From assembly GCA_037957365.1 (NCBI GenBank), contig JARHVA010008416.1:400001-464000 (forward strand): DNA of 64,000 nucleotides, written 5' to 3'. Numbering within the stretch: position 1 is the first letter of the stretch; every line of letters starts with the position of its first letter. The notes under the pieces were generated by a model. That model saw only the letters and a program-made list of their open reading frames with translations, did not search any database and was not told where the DNA came from. The DNA is from Torreya grandis. Its lineage: Eukaryota > Streptophyta > Pinopsida > Cupressales > Taxaceae. Position numbers and translations under genes: made by a program. Shown piece after piece: positions 24,382 to 37,226 of this stretch.

Positions 24382-25435
24382 TTATTTGATTCCCATAAAC
24401 ATAGAAATTATCAACACCTATCCTATGAGTGCATTTTCAATAATATTGGAGACAAGAATGAATTCCATGTCTTTAGAGTCAAATTTAATGGAACTATACA
24501 AATTTATTTCCATGAAACAAGTCTCTTTGGCACCACTAATTCAAATTTTATAGGAAAATGTTGTCTCACATAATCCTCCAAGTATTTGGTTGTTTCCCTT
24601 TTTATCTACACTTATTGGAAGTGGTAGATGTATTCACACATTGCTACACTTGTTCAAACACATACTCTATTATGATCTTAATTTCCAAATACTTGTGTGC
24701 CCAATAATCTCCACACCTTGAAATTTAAAGTTTTTCCTTATGTCTCTCAACGTAAACCAAGCCTTCAAAATATTATGATGAATTTAAACCTCTATGATCT
24801 TATCTTCATATAAATATGAAATTATAAACTTGTTACATCTTTTTCAAGCTCTCCATCTTGTATCTCGTTGAACATGCCAAAAAGAATCCATTTTTCAAAA
24901 CCCTACTTCATTTATTTAAATATATCTCAACCTTTATGAGTAGTGGTTTTTTAATATCACTCTCGCATGTATGTACTTCAATACCATAATTACAAAAAAT
25001 TATATCTATTGGTGTGTCATCATAATTTTTTTTTATTACATGCCACTATATTTCTATGCATACTCACTTATATGCATGTAAAAGTCTATGTGATCCTTGT
25101 TTTAGCCAAAAAATAATGTAAACCCTAACCTCCAAATAACTCAAGACTCTATGTTACTTCCTTGTTTCCTCCATAGTGGAATATTGCATATTCTTGAAGA
25201 GATCAATAAATCTTTGTCTATGTACCCTAAAAAATAGTAATATATATTTATTCAAAAATAATTGACTCTTATTTTCCTTGATGAAAGATTGTTGATTCAA
25301 TTAGGATGCTCTTGCATAAGACATACATGTAATTAAAATGTTAGCTCTTGCTCAATAGTAGGGTACAAGTGGTAATACAAACATTTTTTATAGCTACCAA
25401 GGTCATGGTGTTCCATTCCACCTATTGTGGTGCAT
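24382..25435 (-). pseudogene. Duplicated decayed coding sequence, block A
   Basis: Matches 37227-38290 in block B. Minus-strand frames keep partial similarity between the two copies, for example APQYVxWNT near the high-coordinate end (about 25400-25440) and TCESDIKKPL further in, but stops occur throughout. The conserved reading direction suggests an old coding sequence on the minus strand. The family is not recognised; a retroelement or a lost gene are both possible. Confidence 0.4.
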
Positions 25436-27259
25436 GTAGATGATATTTGTGAATTATGTATCACCTCAGTATTATACACTTGGAAAACTTAGACCTTGGT
25501 TGTTCCTATTAGTTTTGTATCTTTTCCACTTCTACAAGTTTTGCATATACTCTATCTTATGCCCTTTATCTTATCTCTTAGTTTGATTAGTTTTATGTTG
25601 ATGACTTAGGCCTTCTAACTTGACCAGAATGCTTGAAATCTATTTATCTTCTACCTTAGTAAGTTTTGACTTTGTACCTACCTTCCTACTTTCTAAACAC
25701 TAACATCTAGGATGGACACTTGTATAGATGCTAGTGTCTTGACCTGACACAAGTGTCTAGTGCCCTAAAGTCATGTATTTTTGAAATGAAATGTATCCTA
25801 ATGGTCAGTCTAAGTGTTTTAATGTGATTTATTAGTCCAAATGAATTGATGTAAATACATAATCAACTCTCATTCATTCCTAATCTAGAAAATACCAAAA
25901 GAGACTAAGGCAACTTATCAAAGTATTCTATCAAGCATTCAATCAAGTAGATCTTCATTATTTTTTCCTATTTCCATATAAATCATAGGGATAATACATG
26001 TACATGTCTAAATTACTAAAGGAGCATCCTAAGAGATATATTTTATAAGTTAGAATTTAGGCCACTATTGTATTTACTCATCACATAATACATGATTGAC
26101 ACATATGCAAATAATTAAGGGTAAAGAAAATTATAGTTTCTTATATTTAAAAAACATGGAGTTCATTAGTCAAACTGGTTTCATAATGGTGGTGAATATG
26201 GTTTGAAATTGTATAAAAGTGTAGGTGAACTGTAATGATTGAATACATGATTAAATCACCCTAATATAGGATGAAGACACTTGATTGTATGATACTAGGT
26301 TACCGAATGACTTATTTCTACAAGGTTGTAGTTAAGTAACTCCATTCTATAGCTGAGAAATAGATATGTTAGTAGATGATAACATAGTTGTCATCTAAAT
26401 TTAGGATGTTGTCCCTCAAATTTGGGATGCACTCATCCTACTATATCCTCTGATTGTTTATCTACATGATACAAATTGTCACTTGCTTTAGCTATCATGG
26501 ATACCATCTCAAAACTGGTGATTAAATGATAGCAATCCATCTAGATGATATTCACACTATCATTCACCAACACATCTATTGAATGTCATCAGACTTGCCA
26601 GTTCATTGAAAAAACTTTCAATTCATAGATGTTACCTACCCATAAATATAGTTGAGCTACTTTATTTTACACACTTGAATCTTGAATTTTCCACTGACTT
26701 CCTAGACACCATCTATGCTAGAATGGTTATCCTAGGCTCATCCATGTCTAAAATATTATAAAGGAACCTAAAGATACTATAGATACTATGACTTATGGAA
26801 TAAGAACATGTGTAACCAGACCAGATTAGAAAGTGTGATTTTGATGGGGCTTGTCAAGATGCCTAGTATGACATAGACACCACTTTACATGTTTGTTTAC
26901 ATAGGGGATATGATTGTACTGAGTGGATGTTCATAATGAAGGTATAATCATAGGTTTTACAATTTGGTGTCACCCCAAAATACATCCATCACTTAATAGG
27001 GATTCCCCTCACAATTGCTAACTTTATGACCACCTATGCATCTCTGACAGATCAAGATAAGAAGTATCTTGAGTCTCACTTTGACTTGTCAATTGAGGGT
27101 TCATAGTAGTTCATTGATTTGATGTTTTTTTATTTATAGATTATCTTAAAATGTATACATTTACTTAACATTATTAATAGTGAACTATTTATAATCATCA
27201 ATTAAACTTTCAATTCTCTCTCAATTAGTATATTTGTATTTCAAACAGGTGGGTGGAAT
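25436..27259. other. AT-rich stretch, no gene recognised
   Basis: Similarity to block B ends at 25435. The remaining sequence has only short open frames (such as 26579-26761) with no recognisable motif, and no clear repeat structure. It is probably old transposon debris. Confidence 0.4.
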
Positions 27260-28540
27260 CACAAATCTAACAAGGTCATCCCTCTACAATCTATTATCTA
27301 TCCTTTTATTCCTGTTACTCCTCTTGTGAAATTTTCTCTTCATGATTTGTGCCATCCTTGACATCATCTTTTGCTCTCTTTTATCTTTTATTTTAAACAA
27401 TCTTGATTAACTATTCTACTTGTCTTTGTAATTCTTACATACTATAGTTCATATGATTGATTCTTCCTCATCCTCTCACTATATCTTACACCTCCAAGAT
27501 TCAAACTTGTTCTCATACTAAATAATGAACATGAATACTATCAAGACAAAAAAATACCAATAGGGAAAAGCTTCTAAAATAATAACCTCTATTGATTCAT
27601 ATTGAATAATTGAAATAATTATAAACCATGTATAAACAAGCCTCAATTCAAAATTGGAGTTGACATGTAAAATTCATAACTCTAAAAATAAATAAAACTC
27701 AATCTGTTATTTTTAAAAGCTTTTATTTTTAGTAAATTTTGCATGCAATCGTGTAAACTAATATTTAAAATTAACCTATCATATGAATATCAACTAATGT
27801 TCAAGTCTGGTTACAAAAATATACAATTTAAAAATTATAAAAATGTAAAAATTAATATTAAACTTTATTTTAGACAGTCAGATGATCATGTATGGTCTCC
27901 AAAAAATATTTAAAATGTTTATATTAAGATAGGCCAAGTTATGGATGCATTAAACTTTTCAAGATAATTGTTTTCATGTGAAAATAAATTCAAATACAGC
28001 TTTGGATCAAAAATTATAGCCTCCAAAACTTTAACCTCTTTTCTACATCAAATCCACACAATAAAAAAAAAACTATTATTGTAAAAAACATTGTCATCAT
28101 TATAAACAGAAAAAATATATAAAGCCAAAGCTTCATTCGTATGAGAACACACCCTGCCTTCTATAGATTTGCATTTCATTCCAATGGTAAAATATTTTTT
28201 TTATATAAAGAATGATATAAATATCTAGCAAAGACATAAATGATATGCGATATTTCATAAAAGAGGCAAGTTCAAAGATTGTGCCATAGATGGTTATAAA
28301 AGTTGGCCAGCTTTGATTTATTGATATATTTGTGTTTTCATGGGGTAAAAGAATAAATAAAAATAAAATGTATTATATGTTAACTATGAAATAATATTAA
28401 AATTAAAAATATAAATATATAAAAATAAATGTTATTTAAGATAAGTTATATAAGAAATATGTAGCTCCCAATATTTAATACAATTAATATTTGTTATAAT
28501 TAAATTCTAGTGAGATGAAAATTATATCTATTAAAAAAAT
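27260..28540 (-). mobile_element. Minus-strand gypsy fragment: LTR plus gag start
   Basis: The order on the minus strand is LTR-like repeat (28540 down to about 27525), PBS-like TAGTATGAGAACAAG (near 27506-27521), then a gag-start-like leader to about 27290. It matches 13860-15140 closely, including the phrase GCCATAGATGGTTATAAAAG. The match ends at both sides, so this is a separate truncated insertion. Confidence 0.5.
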
Positions 28541-29469
28541 AAGCTATGTAAATTTATTAATAAATAATATAAATATTATTTATTAAAATTAAATATTATT
28601 AGAAATTATAAAAAATAATATTTTATTTATTATAAATATAATTTTTTTTTAAATTAAAAAATATTTAAAACAATAATTTACTCATCATTGTTTTAAATAT
28701 GCTAAATACACACTATGGCCAATATTTTCAGTAAATGTGATCAAACAAATCTATTGGAAAAACTTTAGAAGTACAGTAACAAAAGCCATAGTATTTTTTA
28801 TTTTTATTTTTTGACTGGGTCATTGCTTTTAACTATTCAAATTACAGGCTTAATTGTAAGTTGATGCAAAAAAGGAAAGGTTAGAATCAAATTATTTCGT
28901 TTAAAGGATCAAATTATTCATTGAACTCCAGAGTTTGTTAACCTGTACTTGCACATTTACCTAGCCACTTTGGATAGTTAAGAGTTTATCATTAGTTAAC
29001 TGCTATGAAATCTGAGATGATTTTTGACGGTAAATGATGTTACAATCCTGTTTTAACATATTAGCTAAAGCTGAAGATAGATGTAAGGATTTAATTTGAC
29101 AAAGATTTTTAATATGAGTTATGAACTGGAGAAATGTTTTTGTTTGAGTTATGAATTGGGAAAATGTTTTTGTTTTGAGTTATGAATTAGTTTTTGAAAA
29201 AATTAAAACCATCAAAAATAATATAGAGGACCAATTAAAAGCAAGAAGGTTGTTTAACAGGTACAAACTTATTGATTTTAGTTGAGTAATCAATTATAAA
29301 AAAAATAATATTTAACACTTTTTAATATGAATTTTATAATTCATGAATCCCGTCGATTTTTGAGCGTTGATTAAACTCACTATTAAAAAACTAATAACAT
29401 GAGTATAATACCTCCAACAAGAAGGAAAATTAAAATAACACAAGAAAAATACAAATATAAATAAAGAAG
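28541..29469. other. AT-rich spacer, no gene recognised
   Basis: Very AT-rich, with poly-A and poly-T tracts near 28540-28680. A small imperfect direct repeat sits near 29115-29195 (GAGTTATGAATTGGGAAAATG and variants, three times). Nothing else stands out. Confidence 0.4.
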
Positions 29470-30990
29470 AAGAAAATAAGTGCCATAGATGGTTATAAAA
29501 GATGGCCAGTTTTGATGTGTTGATATATTGGTGTATTTTCAAGTAAAAAATAATAATAAAATGTATTATATATTAATTGTAATAATATTAAAATTAAATG
29601 TATAAATATATAAGATTGATTGATATTAAAGATAATTTATATAAGATTTGTGTAGTTGTTTGTAATAATAATTGTAAATTGACAAGTAATAATCATAAAT
29701 TTTAAAGGAAAAATTAAAAAAAATTGATGGACATTTAATTTAAATTATTATATAATAGTCAAATCAATATTATGACTTCACCACTCTTAATTACTATTGT
29801 AAGATCATAATAAATCTGAATACTATCAAGATAGTAAAATACCAATAAGCAAATTCTGAAACATTAACTTATATTGATTCATATTGAATAATTTAAATAA
29901 TTTCAAACCATGCATAAATAATTTTTAATTTAGAATAAGAGTTGACATGCAAAATTTAAAACTTTAAAAATAAATAAAACTTGACTTATGATTTTTAGCA
30001 GTTATAATTTTTAGTAAGTTTCGCATGCATGTACAGTTCTAAAAATCTCTAAAAATAAATAAAAAAATAAAATTAACCTATCATATGACTATTAACTAAT
30101 GTTCATGTCCATTAAAAAAATAGACAATTTCAAAAATTAGAAAAATACCAAAAATAATATTAAAATCTAATTTCTTACTCTCATATGGTCGCATATGAAT
30201 TCCAAAAAAATCTACATATATCTACAATAATAAATGAATCATTACCTCTCTATGTATTTATTAATACCAAAACAAAATACATACTCAAATATATCCACAG
30301 TTCCCTTAGAACTGCGAATAACATGTACGGCCCTAAACTTTTAATAGACATTCAATTTAAATTATTATAAAATAGTCAAATAAATGTTAAATTTATAATT
30401 GACATTAATTATTTATCCACAAACATTACGACTTCACCACCCTTATTTATTATTGTAAGATTATATTGAAACTAAATACTATCAAGACAATAAAATACCA
30501 ATAGGCAATGTTTTTGAAACATTAACTTGTATTGATTCATATTGAATAATTCAAATAATTATAAACCATGCATAAGTAAGTTTTAACTCAGAATTGAATT
30601 TGACATGCAAATTTTAAAACTCTAAAAATAAATAGAACTTGACCTGCTATTTTTAGAAGTTGTGTTTTTCAGTAAGTTTTACATACATGTATGTATAGCT
30701 CTAAATATATCCAAAAGTAAATAAAATAATAAAATTAATCTATTAGGCAAATATCAACTAACGTTTAAGTCCATCACAAAAATAGACAATTTCAAAAATT
30801 AAATACAATACTACAAATAATATTAAAATCTAATTTTGAATTCTTAGTTTATTGCATATGGCCTCCAAAAAATGTCTAAAACATCCATAACTGGATAAGC
30901 CAAGTTATGGCTTTATTGAAAATTTTGAGATGGTCTTTTTGGTGTTATCAAACAAATCTATGGATCAGAAGTTATGAACTATGAAAGTTT
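29470..30990 (-). repeat. Shuffled fragments of the same gypsy LTR
   Basis: Three separate pieces match the LTR at 14106-15160: 29470-29660 (GCCATAGATGGTTATAAAAG onward), 29800-30130 and 30465-30990 (both with TACTATCAAGA..AAAATACCAATA). Between the second and third, about 30210-30330 repeats an integrase-adjacent piece also found at 31960-32060. The arrangement implies several rounds of insertion, deletion and recombination. Confidence 0.5.
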
Positions 30991-31039
30991 GACCTCTTTT
31001 ATGCATCATTCTCCTCTCACTAAAAATAAATCAGCCCCT

Positions 31040-32060
31040 GTGAGTTGCTTTAATCTTATTGCTATTATTTGTTATTATCAATCTTTTTCAACTCCCATCC
31101 TATAATCAAAGTGTTATCTGTCTATTGTAATCTTTCCTATTATATCAAGTACTTGCCATAACTACCTTATCTTGTGTTTACTATCCTGTTATCTAAAACA
31201 TGTACTATATTTTATTTCTTCTTTGGTACTTGATGCTGTCAATCTACTTCTTTATATTTTTCACCTTCACCATCTCATAAGTATTGTCATTGATTTTATT
31301 TATAATTCTACATGGTCCAATTTTCTTATAATTTAACTTGTTATATGTACCTCTCGAAAATGCCTTTTTTTCAAGTAAAGCATCATAAATTTACTTGTTC
31401 AAATATTTTTTATTTTCTTCTAACATTTTCTATTATTTTATAATTTTTATTACTTTTCTATAAAAAATTTATTACTTCTTATAATTGTTGTATATGTTCT
31501 GTAAATGCTTATGCATCATCACTAACTCATTCTGTAATTGGTAACCATACCAAATCTAAAATACTCATAGGATATCTCCCATAAGCAATATGAAATGTTG
31601 ATTTTTCTATTGATCTATTTAATGAACTATTATATGCAAACTCAGATTGTTGTAAATCCAAGTCCCATTGCTCAGGATTTTCTCCAACTATGCATCTCAT
31701 CATATTTATCAATATGTTATTTACAATTTCTTTTTGTCCATCTATTTAGGGGTGATGTGTACTACTGAATTGTAGCTTATTCCCCATCTTCCTCAATAAA
31801 GTCCTCTAAAAATGACTAATTTTTTTTGTCTCTGTATCTGACGTAATCATTTTTAGAACACCATGCTATTTCAAAATATCATTAAAATATAGTTTTACAA
31901 CTCTAGTGACATCATTGGTTTTATTACAATCAAAAAAATGAACCATCTTAGAAAACATGTCTACAATAAAAAAAAAATGAATCATTACCTCTCTATGTGT
32001 TTATTAATCCCAATACAAAATCCATACTCAAATATGTCCACAATCCCCTTGGAACTAGTA
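31040..32060 (-). pseudogene. Ty3/gypsy integrase remnant
   Basis: Minus-strand frames read as the integrase core and C-terminal part of a Ty3/gypsy polyprotein. In order from high to low coordinates: a VDMFSKMVHF segment (about 31940-31975), a HGVLKMITSD segment (about 31840-31870), a region with STHHP and IDGQKEIV in place of the usual HPQTDGQTE (about 31730-31770), and then an open stretch at 31527-31712 with GENPEQWDLDLQQSEFAYN and IAYGRYP, the family's typical QWD..AEFAYN and YGxxP motifs. Frameshifts and stops break it. The domain order confirms a minus-strand element. Confidence 0.8.
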
Positions 32061-32074
32061 ATGACATGTAAACA

Positions 32075-32405
32075 TCTATCAAAACCTTCACATTGAAATG
32101 CTGATATGAAAGATTTAGATTGGGAGTAGTGTATGATAAGGTTAGTCTTGTGGTCTACATATGCACATGCAGCTAGTTGGTAGTGATCAATTGATTTGGT
32201 GTATCACCCCCTTAGATTGTTTTCATGGTATTTCTCTCCCTTTTTTATTTATAAAATAGTAGTAGAGCCTAATTGATATATCAAGGAGAGCTAGCCCTAT
32301 AATCTAGAGGTTTGATCCACCTAAAGGTAACCCAAAACCTAAGACCAGTCTCATTGCATAGTTCAAGTTGAGAGGGCTTGAAACATCTTCTCAAGGGTGA
32401 AAATT
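32075..32405 (+). repeat. LTR-like repeat, truncated copy 3
   Basis: Matches 4220-4590 and 13330-13650: the phrase GGTCTACATATGCACATGCA, the TCTCTCCCTTTT run and the AGGTTTGATCCACCTAAAGG stretch. It begins the collinear match between blocks A and B. It sits next to the gypsy leader in both blocks, so the junction is older than the segmental duplication. Confidence 0.6.
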
Positions 32406-33400
32406 TGAGCTATAATAGATCCCACCAAATCATTTCATGGCCCTTCAATTTTGTGCATGCAAAGTTTATCTTCTTATCTTCTCTCATAGTTCTCTATTCA
32501 GAAAAAATTTACATGTTTTTAATCCAATCTATCAATTTTTTTGGTTTTAAACTTCTTCCATAATCTAGAATGCCAACTTTGATTCCTTTGTTTTCTCTTT
32601 CTAAAGCTCTAATAATCATCTCTTCTATTGATGGCGGCTATTCAAGTTATTCCTCTTGCATTTTTTTTCTTTATGATCTATCTCATCTTCTGCTCTCCAT
32701 TATCTTTGATTTACAATGCTCTTAGTTAATTATTCTACTTGTCTTTGTAGTTCTTCCATAGTCTAGTTCATTTGAGTGATTCTTCTTCGTTCTCTCACCA
32801 TCTCTCACATCTCCAAAATTTGAACTTGCTCTAATACTAAATAATGAACCTAAACACTATTAAAATAATAAAATAGCGATATGCAAAGCTTCTGAAACAA
32901 TAATTTATATTGATTTATATTGAATAATTCAAATAATTACAAACTATGCATAAATAAGTCTTAACTCATAATTGGATTTGACATGAAAAATTTGGAACTC
33001 TAAATATAAATAAAACTCAATCTGTTATTTTTAGCAGTTGTTATTTTTATTAACTTTCGTATATAAGCGTGTGCAGCGTTATGAATCTCCAAAAATAAAC
33101 TAAACAATAAAATTAACCTATCAAATAAATATCAACTAATGTTCAATTCCAATTACAAAATAGACAATTTCTAAAATTATAAAACATTGAAAATAATATA
33201 AAACTATAATTTTAAACCTTTGATGGTCACATGTAACCTCTAAAAAATATCGAAAATGTTCCTGATATGATAAATCGAATTATCTCTACATTAAAAATTT
33301 TGAGATAGTCATTTTTATGTGAAAATAAATTCAAACAGAACTACAAATTAAAAATTATGACTTTCAAAAATTTAATCCCTTTCACAATCTATTCAACATT
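32406..33400 (-). mobile_element. Gypsy leader and LTR remnant, block B
   Basis: Equivalent to 13651-14700 in block A: leader (32600-32830), PBS-like TTAGTATTAGAGCAAG (about 32824-32839), then an LTR-like repeat from about 32845 to 33380. The high-coordinate part of the LTR, including its TATA-like segment, is missing compared with block A. Confidence 0.5.
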
Positions 33401-33944
33401 TTTCATTACATCTGATATGGTCTATCAAAAAATTGATTGTATTTTACAACTAAAAATGCACCTATGGTCATTCCACTATCCCATTTAAGCCCATTAATAT
33501 TTGACGGACAATAAGGACTGCATTTACTTTTTGCACTGTTGTCGCATAGCATTAAATTACAGTGATGTCACTAGAGTTTAATTACTATTATTAAATGCTA
33601 TTAGTTAACATGGTTATATAGGTGTTATTTTTGTAATTTAAGTTTAAAAAGATATATCGATACATCATCTAAGTTTTGTTACATTATTGTTTCTTCATTA
33701 ATGAAAAAATAAATAAATTATTTTTTATTTAAAATATATATTTTTTTAAATTATTAAAACAAAAAATAAAAATTTAAATAATTCACATGATTTCTTTAAT
33801 ATTGAAGAAATCTTCATTTTCTAATAAAATTCCAGCCATTAAAACATTCATGGAATTGGACAGTGATATGAACTAATAATTATAGCAAAATCAACGTACT
33901 TGAAGATATCCTAATTCCCTATAAAATCCCAGCCATTAAAACTC
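33401..33944. other. 3' flank of the intact F-box gene
   Basis: AT-rich. From 33770 it matches 15140-15372 downstream of the pseudogene and includes the internal near-duplicate of about 110 bp. 33401-33770 has no block A counterpart that I can see. No gene. Confidence 0.5.
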
Positions 33945-35285
33945 CTATAAAATTGGACAAAATTTTAATGGCATGGAGAAAACTTTAATGTTTTCGTTGA
34001 TGACATTATGCAGTTGATGGCATGTCCACAATCGGGCCTGGGCTGCATCCACATCTGCTGACATTATCCTGTGAGTGGAAGGAAATGTTATAGAAATGCA
34101 ATCCGCATCACTGCCAGCACAACTGACTATAAATTTGTCTGAAAATTGAAACGGCTGGTTAGACATATAATTTGGATTTATTCGCCTACTATCTCCATTC
34201 CCAACACACTTCCATGTTGGAATGAACCGTGTCCTGCCATCCAACTCAAGAAAAACATATGTATGCAAACTCAGTAATTCAAATCTCATAATCCTACCCT
34301 TATACACAGCAATTCCATAATTCAGCACATTGTCATTCAAAGCTCGGTATGAATAGCGTACAATACTAAGCTGTTTATCTCCACTTAAACTGTAAGTAAC
34401 CCAAGATAACCCATTATTGAAAAAGAAATATATTGTTTGGTCACATATCACCCTTTGTGGATACTTCTTCACGCATATACTCTTCTCAGGAGTTTTAATC
34501 TGCCATGACTTTTCAGGAAATCTATATATCAAAAATTGAAGTTTTCTTCTAGTGAAATTTCCAAATACAATCACCTGACACGACTTGGTTGTTGAATCGA
34601 CTATCAGCTCCACACCAAATTCTTCATTGTGCTTTTTCATGTAATAAGACAGCCCATATTTTTTGTTCACAGTTGCATCTGGAATATGATGAAATTTTAG
34701 GGTCAATGGATTTACAATGTGAAGCACTCCATCTTTCTTACTGAGAAAAACAAGAAGACCTCCAGCAGCTGCTTTCAAACCCCCAGAAGTGTAACTTATC
34801 CAGTCATGTAATATATTCTCCAGCGGCAGCCATTGTGCGTGGGTGGTGTTAAAAAGGGAAACAGAAACGGCTTCAGCTTCACAGTGGTTTATAATAATGC
34901 ATTTCTCCATGTTGCGCTCGTCCCACATATTATGAAATTGTGGAGAAGCCCAGATATCATCGCACAGATCAGAGATACTCAGTACATGGAAAACTTTATG
35001 AAGGGGAAGCGTGGATAAGAGAGTCTGTATGATTTCAATTGGAAGACATTGCAAGAATGATTCTTCTTCCTGGATTTTAGGGATATAATTTCCTTGATCC
35101 GCTAAAATAAATAATTTTAGAAGATTGGGTAACCCTAAATTTTCTTCCAACTTTTCTCTATCTTCATCTGACACACTGTTTCTTCCATTTTTTCTTCTTT
35201 TCTGTCGCTTTGTCTTTTGAGCTTCCGCTTTATTGCCCTCCATGCTTCGCTTTTTCTTCCCAATCTCAACATTATCGGGCGCCAT
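33945..35285 (-). CDS. F-box protein, single exon
   Basis: An uninterrupted 446-codon frame, ATG 35283-35285, stop TAG 33945-33947. F-box proteins are substrate-recognition subunits of SCF ubiquitin ligases, binding SKP1 through the F-box. Residues about 78-123 fit an F-box: FLQCLPIEII, LSTLPLHKVF, then SPQFHNMW. The N-terminus is very basic with likely nuclear-localisation stretches (KKKR at 10-13, KTKRQKRRK at 24-32) and an acidic segment after it. The C-terminal 300 residues resemble the divergent beta-propeller-like regions of plant F-box/kelch proteins: WLPL at 151, an AAAGGLLVFL strand at 171-180 and NPLTLKFHHIP at 191-201. Clear kelch repeats are not seen, and the substrate is unknown. 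The start is supported by conservation in the pseudogene copy and by a TATA box about 90 bp upstream. The full length contrasts with the disabled paralogue at 15373-16699. Expression is not shown. Confidence 0.9.
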   Translation of the reverse strand: MAPDNVEIGKKKRSMEGNKAEAQKTKRQKRRKNGRNSVSDEDREKLEENLGLPNLLKLFILADQGNYIPKIQEEESFLQCLPIEIIQTLLSTLPLHKVFHVLSISDLCDDIWASPQFHNMWDERNMEKCIIINHCEAEAVSVSLFNTTHAQWLPLENILHDWISYTSGGLKAAAGGLLVFLSKKDGVLHIVNPLTLKFHHIPDATVNKKYGLSYYMKKHNEEFGVELIVDSTTKSCQVIVFGNFTRRKLQFLIYRFPEKSWQIKTPEKSICVKKYPQRVICDQTIYFFFNNGLSWVTYSLSGDKQLSIVRYSYRALNDNVLNYGIAVYKGRIMRFELLSLHTYVFLELDGRTRFIPTWKCVGNGDSRRINPNYMSNQPFQFSDKFIVSCAGSDADCISITFPSTHRIMSADVDAAQARLWTCHQLHNVINENIKVFSMPLKFCPIL

Positions 35286-35372
35286 GTATCTGCTCTGCTA
35301 ACCGACAACGAAAGCTTGAAATTAGAGCTTAAAGAATTTGTTGTAATGAAATTTCGTGAGAAATTGATTCCT

Positions 35373-35380
35373 TATTTATA
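35373..35380 (-). promoter_or_regulatory. TATA box of intact F-box gene
   Basis: TATAAATA on the minus strand, 88 bp upstream of the start codon, so a leader of about 55-65 nt is expected. It is conserved in position but altered in the pseudogene copy. Confidence 0.65.
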
Positions 35381-36446
35381 AAGTTCTGTATTGGCCCCTC
35401 CACGACGCCCAATGGTCTGACGGGTTATGTTTTATGTCCAATTTTGGGGATTTCGCCATCTCATATATATGTAGTTAGTTTCCACTCAAATTAGCAAGAA
35501 ATCGTAAACTCTAACCAATCGAACACTTGTTATTACGACCTATTTCGGCACATTACTTCCACCCAAGTATCTGAGAAAGATCGGCATGGTCAAAAGTATT
35601 TCCATCTAATGGTATAACTTATACTTAATAAGTAAGAGTAGGAATAAAGATTCCCACAATTGGAGATAGGTGAAATCTTCCTATTAATTATACTTGAACA
35701 TGATTTAATATTGAGGATTTTTAGTTAAAAGTATAGTAGAAAATTTCAAATTATCAATATATTTTCAATTAGGATCCTTACTATTATTTTATGAGTCATG
35801 TAAATACTTTCTATCTTATAAAGCATGCTTTTAAATATTTATGAGATGTTATGTATTTAAGATAAGTTGACAATATGTTTTATAATTTTTTGTCATTCTA
35901 AATTGACTCATAAGATTCGAACATATACAGATATACATCATGACAAGAAAGAAGTTACAATAATGTATGAAAATTACATATGAGAGAAGTTTTAAAATAG
36001 TTTCCCTTCTTCCCGAGTGATGGTTCACTTACTTGTAAGTGTGATGGTTATAAATATGGTGTCATGGATTGTTGAAATAATCTCTAGCATGGTTTGAATT
36101 CTTGAAGTTCCACCTAACATGTTACAATATAATGAGGAGTTACCACTTGCTTACCATGATGGACCTCCACAACATGGAAGAGTTGTGTGGTATGCAACAC
36201 ATTGATTTGTATGCATGCAAGGATAATGTAATTTTCAATTGATGGTGGGGATTTTATGAGGCAAAGTAGCTCAAACTCCTTCTGAAGAGCACATGGTTCA
36301 ATGCAGTTGCACTCAAATCTTTTACCTTTTCTTGAAGATAAATGTTCCCCATTGTATTCACAATTAGCTATGGAAATTATGTCTAAAGCTACCTAAGCCT
36401 ATATCCCTTACCCTAATAATCATATTATCCTACATGACAAACCTAA
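35381..36446. repeat. Upstream flank of block B (segmental duplication)
   Basis: Non-coding; matches 16794-17935 in block A in order. The two GACGGGTTATGTTTT units of block A are a single unit here. No separate gene is seen. Confidence 0.7.
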
Positions 36447-36688
36447 CTCGAAAGTTGGTTGAGTGGTTTGATTCCCTTCAGTGGCGTGTGAAGGCAGGTA
36501 GCTCAACCTCCTCATCCATGAGATAAAATAGGGCTACCTCCCCCTCCTTCTTCCCTCAGCCTCATACGTGCCCCCCTTGGGTGCTAACTCAAACTAGACT
36601 TAACTGGGCCCTAACTCATCCTATCTATATAGATACAAATGTGAGATATATAGATAGGGGATTGGGAGACATTATATGTATAGTTGGG
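36447..36688 (+). mobile_element. SINE-like insertion in block B
   Basis: About 245 bp absent from block A at the matching position (about 17930). It is noticeably richer in G and C than its surroundings. It has possible RNA polymerase III promoter boxes: TGGTTGAGTGGTTT (36456-36469) resembles an A box and GGTAGCTCAACCTCC (36497-36511) loosely a B box, about 28 nt apart, as in tRNA-derived SINEs. CCTAA flanks both sides (36442-36446 and 36689-36693), a possible short target duplication. The interior TCTATATAGATA and AGATATATAGATAG near the end fit a variable tail. It could be another type of small insertion. Confidence 0.45.
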
Positions 36689-36693
36689 CCTAA

Positions 36694-37226
36694 ACAAGTG
36701 ATGCTTGATTTTGTGGGTGTACAATATGGAAATATAGACAATTTGATCCTTTGGTATTTTTTCAAGTATTCAAGATCTAAGTATGAATTATTATGATTTT
36801 TTGTTGGCTAAAAAAATGACACAATCATAACTATGGTCAAAGTGAAAGGATGCCTTAGACCACATTGACAAACACACTCACACATAGTACATGCATAAAA
36901 CCATATTTATCATTAATAAAGTGATGACCTAAATATTTATCTTAGCGTAGCCTTACGACTCTATGGCTTCATGCTTCTAAACTAGTAAAATGGAGCTCTT
37001 GGATCTAATAGTCTAGTCCTTAGACTTGGATCTCATTCTTTATTCTCACAATCAACTCACCTCTCTTTCTATGTGTACCTCTCTCACTGCATCATGTATT
37101 ATGATGTTGATCCTCATACTACCTCAATGCTTAATGCAACATGTCTTTATATAATCCTCTCCAAATGCAACATGTCAATAAATATCCTTGTAAGTGTTTC
37201 CATAAGTTTACACATGCCCCCAAGGG
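36694..37226. repeat. Block B flank up to the empty insertion site
   Basis: Matches 17940-18475. It ends at CACATGCCCCCAAGGG followed by TTACTTTATT (about 37227), the site into which the long-TIR element inserted in block A. Confidence 0.7.
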
